Assembly (NCBI RefSeq): GCF_051622035.1
Contig: NC_135361.1
Coordinates: 2,299,001 to 2,363,000, forward strand
Length of the DNA: 64,000 bases
From: Arctopsyche grandis
Taxonomy: Eukaryota > Arthropoda > Insecta > Trichoptera > Hydropsychidae
Reading direction: 5' to 3'
Shown: piece by piece, positions 21,591 to 34,254 of the stretch
Layout of the letters: each line of letters starts with the position of its first letter
How positions within the stretch are numbered: the stretch's first letter is position 1
The notes under the pieces: generated by a model
Told to the model about the DNA's origin: nothing
The model's input: the letters and a program-made list of their open reading frames with translations, nothing else
Database searches by the model: none
Translations under genes and position numbers: made by a program

Positions 21591-23329
21591 AAAATTTAAA
21601 ACTTAAAAAAAATCTTAATTTTCTGAAACCGGTGAAAGCTGGTCAACTGGCTTTTTATTTGATTTTTCTTTCTGGCGGTTTTTTTGGAACCTCTAGTCTC
21701 AGATACGCCTCAGCCTCAGCGGCCTCAGCACCCGAGCACTATTCCGAGCAGCCATTGACAAAATAAGAATGGGACATCTACATATGTATAATAGTTGCCG
21801 ACGTTCTGGGAGGACATGGCACATGATGAAGAAGAAGTCCCTGATGATTCCAGAACTTCTAAATCTGAATTCTCTGAACTTTCATTTTCAAATGGCAGTA
21901 TCATTCTATTCGTCCCTCAATTGTGTACGTACAAATATGTCTGTACAAATAATATATCGTGTAAATTAAAACTTTTCATTATTCGGAGACTACTATATTA
22001 TTGAAGCACCATTATTTAAAACATATTTTCAATTGAATAAATAAGGCCATCACAATGGGGATGCAACAAAAGATGCATATTATCTAGTATGAAATGTATA
22101 TACATATGTATGTATGTATGTACATACCCACATATGTACATATGTATTAAAATATTTATTTAGAAACATTTATTACGTCACAAGCTAAATTTATTAATAA
22201 GAGCAGGCGTAATAGTTTTAGTAATAGTACTTAACTACATATAAAGATACATACAATATTTGTAGGTATATATAGAGCATATTTGATAGCAGATACATAT
22301 ATGTACATACATACTATGTACCTACATATGTACATATTATATTTACGGAATGTCGGGAATCACGCCTTCAGATAAGATCGCTGTATTCATTCAAGATTAG
22401 CCCGTACGAGGCTCGACCCAGAAGTGTACAACCCCTATAATATAATTTTAAATGTTGAGTTTTAACTTTGATTGGTATGTACATATTATATGATACAAGT
22501 ATTGTGATCAGGAAATAAATCTACTTCGTGATTTTTTTCTTGTGGCCTGTATTTATCACTCACAAACAGTCAATGATTTCTTTTTAAGACATCTTATACA
22601 TATGTATGCACATACGTACTATATAAAATATAAAGTTCCATGACAAATGAACACGATAAAATCACATGAGAAAGACGCGATGCTTAGAAATAAAAATATG
22701 AAAAAACAATGAAAATTTAGCTTGCGATTAAGCACAAATAATTTTAAAAATACAAATGTCTAGTTTGACATTGACATTTTATTCGTTATTTCGGATAAGA
22801 ATTGATGAGGCCGCTAGGGGGATGTATTATATTAAAAAAATGAGTGTATATAAAGTACAAAATAATCTCCTGAAAATATTTCAAATTAAGACAAACAACA
22901 AAGCAACATATGCATATGTATGTTTGTACATATATTTGGGAGTTAATACTTTGTTTCTGAAAAAACTCGACGCGTTTGTTTCTGAGTGTTCTAAAGAATT
23001 TCAATATTCTATTTTTGTTGGTTTAGTATTTTAATTCACATTCACAATAATACATTAAACAACGTGGATAGTCCCGTTCAAATCTAGGAGGGCGGTTGCG
23101 CACGTCAGCCCCCCCCCCCCCCCCTGAAATGACTCCCCTGATTAACATAAAGGTATATACATATAAAATACACATAGTGGAATCCAATCAAGAGCAACAG
23201 AAAATATTCTCAGCGTGTTTTAATTAAACCACGTGGTAATTTTTGCGATAAATTGTAATTTAACTAAGCATATACATAAATGAAAATGGTAGGGTATAAT
23301 AAAACAATTTAACTAAGCATATAAATGAA
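21591..23329. other. Intergenic, no recognised feature
   Basis: AT-rich DNA with dense TGTATGTACATAC microsatellites at 22095-22150 and 22290-22340, and a C-run near 23110-23125. No exon can be supported. Confidence 0.5.
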
Positions 23330-23399
23330 AAATGATACGGTTTGTAAATGGTTGACAACCCCCTAGTTGCTTTTCTAGGGGATGATTTTCAGTTGCTTT

Positions 23400-23562
23400 C
23401 TGGCCACCGCGCGCACAACTCGCACGTCAGCACCGCTTGTTTTTAGCTTTAGTTTTAGTGCAAATTCATTTTGGCACTTTAATTAATCACCTTAGATAAA
23501 TTATCAATTTAATATCTAATACATATTATCTAATATACAACATCATCAACCTGAGTCAATCG
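23400..23562 (+). promoter_or_regulatory. Candidate untranslated first exon with splice donor
   Basis: A GC-richer patch (CCACCGCGCGCACAACTCGC near 23405) stands out from its surroundings. It is followed by non-coding sequence ending GAGTCAATCG and a consensus donor, GTGAGT, at 23563. The only plus-strand gene downstream is the SLC6 gene, whose 5'UTR has an acceptor at 40190-40191. Linking the two is speculation. Confidence 0.2.
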
Positions 23563-24254
23563 GTGAGTGATCGTAAATTGAATATAATTGGAATATTGAA
23601 TGTATTATATAATTCAATAGTATACATATTCTTATTTTTAAATCAGTTTAAACTTAATTCGCATGTTTTTTCAATATTTTTAAAGTGTACATTGATTATT
23701 GCTACATAGAATATCTATTTACAATTGAAATTGTAATAATATTTAGAAATGTTACTCTACATACTACGTACATGTATGTATGTATGTACTTATATGTATG
23801 TATATATGTATGTATATATGTATGTATGTACATAACATATGTTTGTATTAGAATCGAGTCAAATTTCACTTCCATCCTTTTTCACCTTTTTTAACTATTA
23901 TATCACTTGTTTGATTCACCTTTAAAATACGTCGTATTGGTCTTCGAAGCCCTTCAGAACGAAATCCTCGAAAGGTATTAAAAATACCTCGTTCAGTGAT
24001 GCGTACAGAAAACGACAATACTGCTAACTAAAACAAAAATGTAACTGCATTGCGTGTGTATATTATTGCACATAATGTACACATAAGATGTTTACTTATT
24101 ATTAGTCACCGGAGCCTGAGGGGGCCGTGTATTGTTCAAAGGTTGTAAATGCATTGTTAAAGGTTTGCCGAACAATGGATAGCACTGTGACTATCCTACC
24201 TCTACTTATTATTGGTCACTAATGCACACTCGGACTCGTTTCGAAAAAATTGTT
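23563..24254. other. Intergenic with TATGTATG microsatellite
   Basis: A TATGTATGTATG microsatellite spans about 23770-23835. The rest is AT-rich with no exon. Confidence 0.5.
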
Positions 24255-24258
24255 TCGG

Positions 24259-24292
24259 CTTGCCCATGATAGGCCCGAATTCGCACGGGCTT
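24259..24292 (+). repeat. RTE-like LINE 3' end fragment
   Basis: TTCGGCTTGCCCATGATAGG and GAATTCGCACGGGC match, in reverse, the end of the RTE-like LINE at 2890-2925. Only this short piece is present. Confidence 0.6.
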
Positions 24293-24559
24293 TGAATAAT
24301 TACATACATATGTACATATATAATTTACACACATTTGTCTCCTATATGTACATTTAAAAAGCAACAAATTATTTGGTTAGCTTTTATATCCAAAATTGGT
24401 CAGTAAAAAAATTAAAAATTTATTAGTAATTAATTATAAACTTGATCAGTAACTTATTCTAAATGATCAGTAGAATATAATTAACGATCAGTAAATTATT
24501 CATTTTTGTTCAGTAAGTAATTATTTTTTATCCTATCCTTTTTAAATCCTTTTTGATCA

Positions 24560-24750
24560 ATATTTTATTTTTGACAATTGGATGATAGCGCGTCGTCCCG
24601 CTTCTGTCCATTCCCACTCTACCATACACCGTAATATCCATCCAAACACATCGGAATAAGTTTTATTTCATTTATACAAAAAAAAACATATCTTAGCAGC
24701 CAACACTTATTTATTTAAGGGCCAGGTTAGGTTAGGTTAAGTTAGGATTG
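24560..24750. repeat. Dispersed repeat with TTAGG run
   Basis: This matches 29271-29470 in the opposite orientation: GGATGATAGCGC versus GCGCTATCATTCA, the CATCCAAACACATCG block, and the Gly-rich-looking CCATTCCCACTCT block. At its right end are four near-perfect TTAGG units (24726-24747). A third, shorter relative with CTTAACCTAACCTA lies near 33060. Confidence 0.65.
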
Positions 24751-24761
24751 GCACTATTCAT

Positions 24762-24885
<124 letters not shown>

Positions 24886-25803
24886 GAACGGGAACGGGAA
24901 TTACATGCGTTATTGTGGCATTGCAACGCATGCCGGGTTCAGCTATACTATTCAGTATACAATAGAAAGTGAATGATATTATTGTTATTCATTAAAATAA
25001 CTCTAAGTGAAAAATTTAAAACGATAATATTGATTTCAATATGATAGAAAGACAGATCACATACATATGTGTATGTATGTATGTACATAAAGTCAAATCT
25101 TATAAAATATTATTTTGTCTAATGCGTGCGTGCGTGTGTACTCGCTGTTAAGACTACATATGCTCTGTCTCTCTTTCTTCCCTTGGAATCGTATATCATG
25201 GAAAGAGACGCGACATTTCACTTCGTTCACATGAGTGGCCGACAACATCAAAAGATTTTTTTTCAAAAAAAATAATTAAATTAATAATTCCGTTGATCCG
25301 AATTGCAATATTTTACCGAGTGCAAAATTATGTGCACGCAGGCCACTAGTATAATATAACTTAATTAAGTATTACAGATTGGTTATTTATAAATATTTAA
25401 TTTATTTGCTTTAGCGATTTATACAAAAGTGACTACAAAAGAAAAACCGCAATGGCCCAAAGGCACACCAGGGAAATTTAAATATCAAAGCGAAACGTTC
25501 TACATAACCCAAACCAGCATTTCGAAAAAGGTTCAAAACAGATTGAGAAGAACTCGAAAGTGTTTTGAAACAAATGGAAAACCGACCGTTTTAATACAAC
25601 TGTACATATGCATATACATACATATGTACATATGTATGTATGTACGTATATGCATACTTACATACATTATCTGTAGGTTAATATATGTACATATGTACAT
25701 ATATGAAAATGTTCAAAGCACGTTTATTTTAATTAGAGAGTTCAACCGAGTATGTAGTAGCTTTAAAAAATAAGATGTTTTATATTTATTAAATACAATA
25801 TAT
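24886..25803. other. Intergenic with a short open frame of unknown meaning
   Basis: An open frame at 25429-25600 reads TTKEKPQWPKGTPGKFKYQ before running into microsatellite DNA. It could be the head of the hAT relic that follows or an exon relic, but I cannot match it to a family. The rest is AT-rich. Confidence 0.4.
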
Positions 25804-26571
25804 CAGGAAAAAAGATTTTTTTTGTATTTGGCTTTTGCAGAAGAAAAGCCAAATCAAATCAAATTTATACGAGAATTTTCTGTGGTTATTCAATCGATAA
25901 TCAACGAGTTTTCTTCAAGATTCAAACGATTCAGGAAATTTGAAAAGTATTTGATCAAAATGTATTTTATATCCAGACGCAATATCAGCAGATGACCTCA
26001 ATTTGGAGATTTTCGAGTGGCTAAATCTGGAAGACATTGAAATGCAATGTATCGAATTTCATATGGAATCAAAAAAATGTTGATATGAAATGATTTGTAA
26101 CTAATTGAAAGCGATCCATTAACGAACATACATAATTAATAAAAATGCAGAAGAAGAAATAATAAGAACTTGGAACGCCGTTCCAGAAATCTTTAGCGAT
26201 TTAAAAAAAACTAGGAAGGGCAATATTATCAATTTTCTCTTCTACATATGCTTGTGTGTCATTATTTTCAGAAATGAATTTTATGTAGCTTAGGAAATAG
26301 AATGACTGATGAATCCAGTTGGTCGTGTGTATTACTAAAAGTGACGAAATACGAACCAGATATTAAAAATTTGTCATCGAATGTAAAACAGCAAAAATCT
26401 CATTAATAGATAACCGATGTGTATTTTTATTGATTATAATTTTTAAGCTTATAAATAAAATTCAGAAAAAAAAAAATTCTATTTTTATTTACTGCTTGGG
26501 CACGCCACACAATCGAAAAATAGTATTTGACGATTTTTTGCACGCGAACCAAAAAAGGTTCGCCATCCCTG
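25804..26571 (+). mobile_element. hAT transposase relic (GTF2IRD2/ZBED-like)
   Basis: The plus strand keeps scattered pieces of the C-terminal half of a hAT transposase: DDLNLEIFEWLNLEDIEMQ (25993), then a WNAVPEIFSDLKK piece near 26175, then STYACVSLFSEMNF (26245), then TDESSWSCVLLKVTKYEPDI (26307). These align with the hAT dimerisation region seen in GTF2IRD2 and ZBED-type genes (STYLCExxFSKMNFIKSK; RLTDEHLxxxLR). The right end is the inverse of CAGGGATGGCGAACCTTTTT, a hAT-like terminus. The 8-bp flanks are CAATATAT and CAATATAC (7 of 8 match). The left terminus is poorly preserved. Confidence 0.65.
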
Positions 26572-26579
26572 CAATATAC

Positions 26580-27310
26580 GAAATATGTTACAATAAAAGT
26601 AGCCCTTTAGAAATTCTCTTTTTTTTTCTATATTTCTGTCTAGGACGGCAAATCCGACCTTTTTCACCGAAAAGGCTTAATGAAAACTTTTCTAACCACT
26701 TTGCTCAATCAATCTTGCATTGACAGGGCATCCCACGCATTTCATCCGAAAGCTTGAAATCAAATAATGAAAGTTTGTGTTGTTCAATAATTGTATAATC
26801 TTTTTTGTTTGGTTTAGAAAACCACTCATATTCTAACAGAAAATTTCATCAATTCAATGTTAAATCGAAATAATTTTTATTTTATGTGGTGGACAACCAC
26901 ATAGAAACACACATATATTTTCATTATAGTCACACTAGAAAATATGTCGTAGTTTTTTTTCGATTCCTTTGTGTTCGAGCTCTTTGTCTCGGCTTTGCAA
27001 GCAATATCTACATGTTATGTAGAAGTAAAAGTTCGCCATGGAAACTTTTACTATTAGCGTATCGTCGGTAACTCGACAACTTCGATACATACACATGTAT
27101 GTATGTAGGTACGTATATACATATAAAAAATTAACATACATACACACACATACATATTTACATATTTGTTAGTTACATATACATATGTATGTAAATATAC
27201 ATACGTATGTTCATTTACGCACCTATATATGTACATACATATGTATATGTATGTTGACATAGTATTATATTACATATATACATATGTATGTACATACACA
27301 TAAACAATTT
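26580..27310. other. Intergenic with microsatellites
   Basis: AT-rich DNA, ending in a dense ACATACATATGTATG microsatellite region at 27085-27300 that abuts the second repeat-bearing element. Confidence 0.5.
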
Positions 27311-29005
27311 AAAAAATTCGATATTGAACTAATAACTATGTATGATAGCGATACAAATTGAGCGCAAATATATGCAAATACTTGCACAAGACAAAATTTC
27401 TACTTCCGGTTGGCGGATTTTGTTCAAATTTTTTTAATTATTAAAAATCAGTATAATTATTATACACATTTAATATCAAGAGGATAAAAATAATTTAAAA
27501 GGTCAAAATAAAATAATGAAATATTGTTTTTAAAAAAAATACTACTTCCGGTTTACGAATTCTGACTAAAACGTTACCAAATCTAAGTTAGTACATAAAC
27601 AACACAAATATAAATTTTCAGCTTAATACGTTCAGGGGTGTGGTCAGGATCCAGGCGACAACATTTTTGACCTTTCTAATAGGAGAAAATCCCACTTCCG
27701 GTTCATTAAATTTGCTGATTTTATTTCTTATTTTTACTTAAAATCACTATCTCTATTATACACAATAAATATCATGAAGCTTAAGATAATTTAAAAGGTC
27801 AAAATAAAATAATTAAAAAATAATGAAATATTGTTTTTAAAAAAAATACTACTTCCGGTTTACGAATTCCGACTAAAACGTTACCAAATCTAAGTTAGTA
27901 CATAAACAACACAAATATAAATTTTCAGCTTAATACGTTTAGGGGTGTGGACAGGATCCAGGCGACAACATTTTTGACCTTTCTAATAGGAGAAAATCCC
28001 ACTTCCGGTTCATTAAATTTGATGGTTTTATTTTTTATTTTTACTTAAAATCACTATCTCTATTATACACAATAAATATCATGAAGCTTAAGATAATTTA
28101 AAAGGTCAAAATAAAATAATGAAATATTGTTTTTAAAAAAAATACTACTTCTGGTTTACGAATTCTGACCAAAACGTTACCAAATCCAAGTTAGTACATA
28201 AAGAATATAAATATAAATTTTCAGCTTAATACGTTCAGGGGTGTGGTCAGGATCCAGGCGACAACATTTTTGACCTTCCTTCCGGATGCTTCCGGAAGGG
28301 AAAAAATCCCACTTCCGGTTTATTAAATTTAGTGATTTTTTTTTATTTTAATCACATTGATACAAGAATTATACTTGAATTTTTTCGTGAAGACCACACA
28401 TGTTTAAGGGGTCGAAAAAAATAGTGGAAGACAAATCGAACAAGAGTAAACTGCCACTTCCGGTCGACGGACGCTTACCAAATTTTATACATAACTTGGT
28501 ATTGAGCTTAAACTGATCGATATGAAATTTCGGTTCGATAAATCAAAAGGCTTTTGAGAAAAACATAAAAAACCTCGATTCTCTAGAGTAAAAGTACTAC
28601 TTCCGGTTCAGATAAAAATATTTAAAAAATATAAAATTATTATTTCTAGTACATGTAAATAAAAATCAGTCCGATTCAGTTAGTAGTTTGGGAGAAAATC
28701 GAATTCAAAAACTTAAAAAAAAGAGGACACCTATAAGGGGAGGTACCATTTCCGGTCAACTTAAAAATTTGAAAAAAATTTGCGTAGTGTCTATTAGAAT
28801 TTCATTAACCGATACTAAGTTTCGGTTCGATAGGACTAACGGTGTTGAAAAAATCCCCAAAGTACACAGACACACACACATTTTTTCTAGATCATTAAAA
28901 CGTGATCAGTAATCGATACTGAGTTCGAATCAGTCAAAATCTCGAGTTCGAATTTTCGCATGATCACAAAACTTCATCTATTGTTACTACGTACATAGAT
29001 AAAGT
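27311..29005 (+). mobile_element. Repeat-bearing element, small copy
   Basis: This shares the left unique part (TTCGATATTGAACT, GATACAAATTGAGCGCAAAT) and the full right unique part, ending TACGTACATAGATAAAGT, with the copy at 4503-8443. The central array has about three units instead of ten (landmark TACTTCCGG or its variant at 27543, 27850 and 28146). Unit types here differ from those of the large copy (ACGTTACCAAATC, AGGATCCAGGCGAC), so each copy's array has evolved on its own. The left-most 50-70 bases of the large copy are not seen and may be lost to the neighbouring microsatellite. Confidence 0.75.
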
Positions 29006-29270
29006 AAAAAGATATACTCGTAATATGCATTTCAGATTTCAATATTGTACATACATACATACATACTATAAAAGTATTTTTATTTGGGTACCATTTCCAA
29101 ATAAGTTAGGTATTTATCCCGACATTATATGCAAATGCCGATCTCTAAAACATTTCGCCCTGCAAATAAAAAGAGTGCTCCTCTCTAAAATAGCTCGTAT
29201 GATAGATTGGCTGTACACCCGGTAAATTCAACGTCAAATGAGTTGCCAGTAACAACAATAAAATTTGACA

Positions 29271-29470
29271 AAAATAAATACCGACCCTAACAACCTCATC
29301 TTAAATGAATAGGGCCAACCCTAACTTAACCTAACCTAACCCTTAAATAACTAACTGTTGGCCGCTAAGATATTTCGATGTGTTTGGATGGATATTACGA
29401 TGTGTGGACCATGAGGAGAGTGGGAATGGACAGGAGCCGCGCGATGCGCTATCATTCAACTGTCAAATAT
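29271..29470. repeat. Dispersed repeat with CCTAA run, inverse of 24560 copy
   Basis: Carries ACTTAACCTAACCTAACCC (telomere-like CCTAA units), TTGGCCGCTAAGATAT and GATGTGTTTGGATGGATA, in reverse order relative to 24560-24750. Confidence 0.65.
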
Positions 29471-30343
29471 TATAATTTCACTGATGGGGGCCAGTGAAAA
29501 TATAATTAAATATGAATATGAATATAGTTTTATTTTTGTTACTGGTAGCCCGTTTGACGTTTGATTTGCCGGACGAACGCCGATTCTGTCGTGCGAGCTA
29601 TTTTAGAGATTTTAATTTGACATTAAATGTCGTTTTGACATTTGTCATATATACGTAATTAATTTTATAGCCGTGCCAAAAATATTATCCCTTTTTATTT
29701 CATGGGTATCAACAATAACAATCCCCTCGATTTAGCTTCTAACTTTTGGGGTCGTGTACGTGTCGACCTTTCAAGCTAATTCTTCGTAGGAGTGTGGAGA
29801 CAATTTTAATTTCACGCATAGCGTAATGCTGAATTGCAAAATTTAATGGAATTACGCGATCGATTTACGGTTTGTTAAACCAATTAAACGCTTAGTTTTA
29901 CTTCTGATCTATTTCAGGGAACATGTACAATATGTACGTATCGAATGACATTGACAAATTGTAAAACTTGAATTTTAAATGCAATGCCATTTTATTTTTT
30001 GTCAAATATCCTTGAGAAGATATTCAATGTTGGAAAATCAAATCAGGAAATCCTCAACTCCCTTCGTAATTATTAAAATATTTAATCGGAGAATCCTTGG
30101 AAGTCCTAAATACAATATCACAAATAAATATGTATTATATAATGTATGTACCTATACATACATACATATGTCAAAGCATTCCCAGTACGCGTTTGCTACC
30201 CCAATATTTCAAATACGAAAGTGTGTTTTGTTTTATTTTTCCGCTTCCAGTTGTAGTGCGATTTTGTGTTTATGTAAGCAAATTTTGTTTTTGATACTGT
30301 TATATGTATGTATTCCTAGAATACGTTCATACATACATATGTA
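29471..30343. other. Intergenic, no recognised feature
   Basis: AT-rich with short microsatellites. Open frames near 29980-30290 are low-complexity and look random. Confidence 0.5.
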
Positions 30344-30880
30344 CCAGTGGCGTGCCGTTATTGGACTAAAGGACTAAGCTATATCTTGTACCTAAAATTT
30401 GAAAATATTAACAATTTATTTCGATAAATTCATAGTCCATATTGATATTATCCAATCGAATTAGCAAAGTTCGGAAACCGGAATCGGCCCTACTTGAGGT
30501 AGTAATAGCGGTAGTGAATTGTCATAGTATGGTCCGCCGCGTCGTTCGCTTGCATGAACTCGCCGTCTCAATTCTCAGTACTGGCGAATTGTTATGTACA
30601 TATGAGCGTTCTGTTGAAGACAACACATTTGTTAATTTACTCGTCTATTCAAGCATTTGTGAAATTTTCATTAACAATATTTTGATTTGTGTCTATCAAA
30701 CATCATTCTAACTATTGGTTTTTTGTTAAAATTAAACGTATTTACACATAACTTTTGAATACAAAAATATAACAAGGGGACTCGGTCTACGAAACGATTC
30801 CCTCAGAACAAATCAGTGTGGAGTGCTCGGAAACAAATAACGAGGCCTTGGAATGTTGCATTCTCAACAAATGAATTAAA
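30344..30880 (+). repeat. Dispersed repeat, possible hAT derivative
   Basis: It starts CAGTGGCGTGCCGTTATTGG, which has the CAGTGGCG start of the hAT element at 16898. From about 30425 it matches 39425-39800: TCCATATTGATATTNT, GGAATCGGCCCTA, GTCCGCCGC.TCGTTCGCTTG, ATCAAACATCATTCT and GAGGCCT.GGAAT. The copies are clearly diverged. No protein is kept intact, and the right end was not found. Confidence 0.55.
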
Positions 30881-32104
30881 AAATACTTTTGTGTTGTCAT
30901 TATTATGAATAAAACGAAGTGAATAAAATGTTGAGTGAAAAAAATGTGCACATTTATATTTATTGATTTATATATGTATAAAAAATACGTTACATTAAAC
31001 GGTTTAACTTCGTGGAAAAATAGGTACCCTTCGGCATACACATGTACATATGTACATATGTATGTAAACGAACAACAGGAAATAGGATTACAAATCTGAA
31101 TTTGAAATATGTGGATTTAAGCAACATACATATATGTACCGATATGTACATATGTACATATATAATAATATTCGAGTTATAGTAATAAAATTCCGAAAAA
31201 TATTATAATAATTACTATAAGCTTTTCTTATCCCTTCTTACCTTGAATGAAAGATCACATTTTTACAATCATTCTATTGTTACGCCCTTCTCTCTCTCTG
31301 CTACGACATTTATTTCCCTGAGTGCTGCCGTGTTGTTATCCTATTAAAGGATATCTGATGGAAACGAATGCTATTATTTACTCGCTATGAAGAAAAATAT
31401 ATTGATATAGTCCCTCTGAACAAAATTACTACTATAGTGATCAAAATAGGCTATCGGCTAATCGGTTCTGCAAAAAACATTTCACATACATATACATATG
31501 TATGATGTACATATGTACATATAAACTATATGTAATTTTGAAGTAGCGTAAAATATATTTACTACATATGTAGGTATGTATAGTTTCAAGATCGGGTATT
31601 TTTCAGTATAAACTTGAATTTCCCTCGGAAATTACCCGAGAGATGAGACTGAAACTCATGAGATAAGTCGCGAAACCATAAAAGAGGAAAATAGGGTTTT
31701 AGAAATCATTCGTATGGAAACTATGGTTAGAATGGATATGAATGGCTGGCTTTTACTCAAAATCTAGTGTTTTTTGCCAAATACGACATTTCGCTGCTGG
31801 ATCACGTTTCAGTTTGGACGGTACAAAAATAATTTAATTTAATCCTCTTTCTCCTACCCCTTCTTCAATTATTTTTTAGATATCGTTGTATTCACCTTTC
31901 TGTGGTAAACCCGTTTATCGAAAAAAATATTTCAACACAGATGTGATACTTCTATATTGATATGTATGTACAAACATGCATACATAAACAGATGTATAAT
32001 TACATATACATATTTACATACATATACAGTGTCGGATTGAGTAAATACGGGGCCCCAGGTGCATTTGAAATTTGAGGCCCCCACTTTAAAAAGTGTTATC
32101 ATCA
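30881..32104. other. Intergenic, no recognised feature
   Basis: AT-rich, with several GTACATATGTACAT palindromic microsatellites. The word GGGGCCCCAGGTGCATTTG near 32050 resembles a transposon end, but no partner was found. Confidence 0.5.
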
Positions 32105-32620
32105 TTTTAGCCATATTTGGTTCGTAGAATCCGTGACGTCATCGAAAAATGTAGTTTTCTATGGCAACGATGTCGATATCGAGTTCGATGCTGTTTTCGA
32201 TTCCGATTTCAATTCCGTTTTCCGATTTCGATTTTAGTTCTGATTTCCAGTTCCAATTTCAGTTGCGCATCCGAATTCCGATTTCAGTTATGGCTCCAGA
32301 TTCCTGTTTTAGTTCCGGTTCCGGATGCCTTTATCAGTTCCAGTTTCGGATTTCTTTTTCCGTTTCGATTCCGGATTCCGATTTCAGTTTCAACTCCCGA
32401 TTCATTATTTACATAGTTCCGATTCCTGATTACGATTGCAGTTCCGAGTTCTGATTCCCGATTCCGATTTCAGTTCCGATTCCAATTCAGTTCCTATTTC
32501 TTATTGGCTGACGTTAAATTTTTTTTTTCGATTAAAATAAATTTTGCTATTATGTAAATTAGCCATGTTTAAGCGGTTTATATTAAAAATACTAAGCTAA
32601 GCCGGGTAAAACCACTAGTA
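32105..32620 (-). repeat. CCCGGCTTCGCTC-family repeat with TTCCGATTTC minisatellite
   Basis: The right end is the family head in reverse (GGCTTAGCTTAGTATT variant, CCGCTTAAACATGGCTAATT). The body, 32165-32500, is a decayed minisatellite built on TTCCGATTTCAGTTCCG-like words. The left part (GTGACGTCATCGAAAAATG, CGATGTCGATATCG) matches in order the copy at 46791-47052, which has a much shorter version of the same minisatellite. This copy expanded its internal repeat about fivefold relative to that one. Confidence 0.75.
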
Positions 32621-34200
32621 TGATATAAAAAAAACATATGTATGTATGTACCTATGTGTGTATTATTAATTATATATTTATTTATTTATTTTTATACAAT
32701 TTCACCATAGTGACTTTACAGATGTATGTATGTATGTTTGTATGTAATATATTATAGATTATATTACAGACATACATACATACAAACATACACTATTCGT
32801 AAAAATCTTGATTTTTCAACGATTATCCAGATGGAATGAGGCAAATATATACATTAAAAAATTACTTACTATCGGTAGCTTGGACCGTATAATTCATGTA
32901 CATACATATGTATATATGTATGTAACAGTGAAAGCATATTTTAAGTGAAAATATATTTTCACCAATTCAAGCAGTGAAAATGTATCAAACAATGAATTTA
33001 CAACGTTTAATTCTATACATTTAACCCTAACAATCCAATCTTAAATGAATACGGACAACCTTTACTTAACCTAACCTATCCTAACACTATGTAGAATAAT
33101 ACCAACCCTAACAATGTAATCTTAAATTAATAAAATCAACCCGGAAATTGTAACTGGTTATGATTTCACTGAAACGTCAGTGAAAATATATTTTCACTGT
33201 GACGTATACATATATGTATGTACATATATGTTGCACTTTTATATAGATTATAAATGCACAATATATTTTCCTATTGGTAGATTCATGGTTTGTTTCAAGG
33301 GGGCCACAATTATTGACACAAATGGGTCTTTGGTGAGTTTTATGTTAACTCAAACGAGGTGATGTGAATGTTGTGAATGAATCTTCTGCAGATTTGGTCT
33401 GATTGTTATCGTCTGTTCGACAAATGACGATTTTTTTTTTTGGTTCAGAGACGAGATATGACTTTTCTAATAGATCTATGCCCAGTAAACACGAATCTGG
33501 TAATAAAAAAATAATTTATTGGTAATTGGTAATGTAATTGATTGGCTCGAGATTCGGAGATATATGTGTTTTTTAAATCGCGCGATTTTTCTATATCTTG
33601 GTGTTGTTCGGTCGATTTCTTATAAGTTGTCAATTTCCTGTTCAAAATGAATATTAGAATCTATAGTCGGGTATTTTATCTTTCATTTGTAGTACTTTTC
33701 AGCTTTCAAATCTCTCTAAGTAGTCGTTCAAATCAAAAGTCAAAAGTACGTATTTTCACTTGGGATTTTTTCCCAATGTAAATACTATTTTATATTGATT
33801 ATTTTCTATTGAAACATGTTTATTGGGATAATTTTCTGGCCAGAGTATTTTTTGTTTTCGTTTAAAAGGATTAAATTGGAAGTGTGCTGAATTTTAAATC
33901 GGTAAAATTGCGAGCTAAAAACTCGTATTAGTGGAGCACGGTTTTGTGTTGTGTGCGATTTACGCACAATGACTCACAACGCCAAAACAATCCAATTACG
34001 TACAAATCTTTATTCGATAGGCAAAACATCTTTGTTAACTAACTGTCACTTTAGTTACTAAAATGACATTTGATCAAGCGTGGTTACGCATGCGCAATTG
34101 AATATTTTCGGAAACGTCATACGTTTGCCACAATATTATTGTGGCCAATACGCAAGCAAATTTGGCCCTTATCGTCGGGCTCTGTAATATATGTATGTAT
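32621..34200. other. Intergenic with microsatellites and a CCTAA-bearing repeat
   Basis: Microsatellites TGTATGTATG at 32640 and 32720-32750. At 33013-33140 lies a third relative of the 24560/29271 repeat, with TTAACCTAACCTATCCTAAC and a diverged half-duplicate (CCAACCCTAACAATGTAATC). No exon is supported. Confidence 0.5.
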
Positions 34201-34254
34201 GTATACGTAAGCCGATTTTGCCTTGCACTCGGCCAAAACTTGTCCGTACGTGCT

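Noticed and set aside
24726-24750. True telomere or chromosome end from TTAGG units
   Set aside because: Only about four units, inside a dispersed repeat present elsewhere in the window.
32117-32454. Overlapping frames rich in Phe, Arg and Ser
   Set aside because: They translate the TTCCGATTTC minisatellite and are not a gene.
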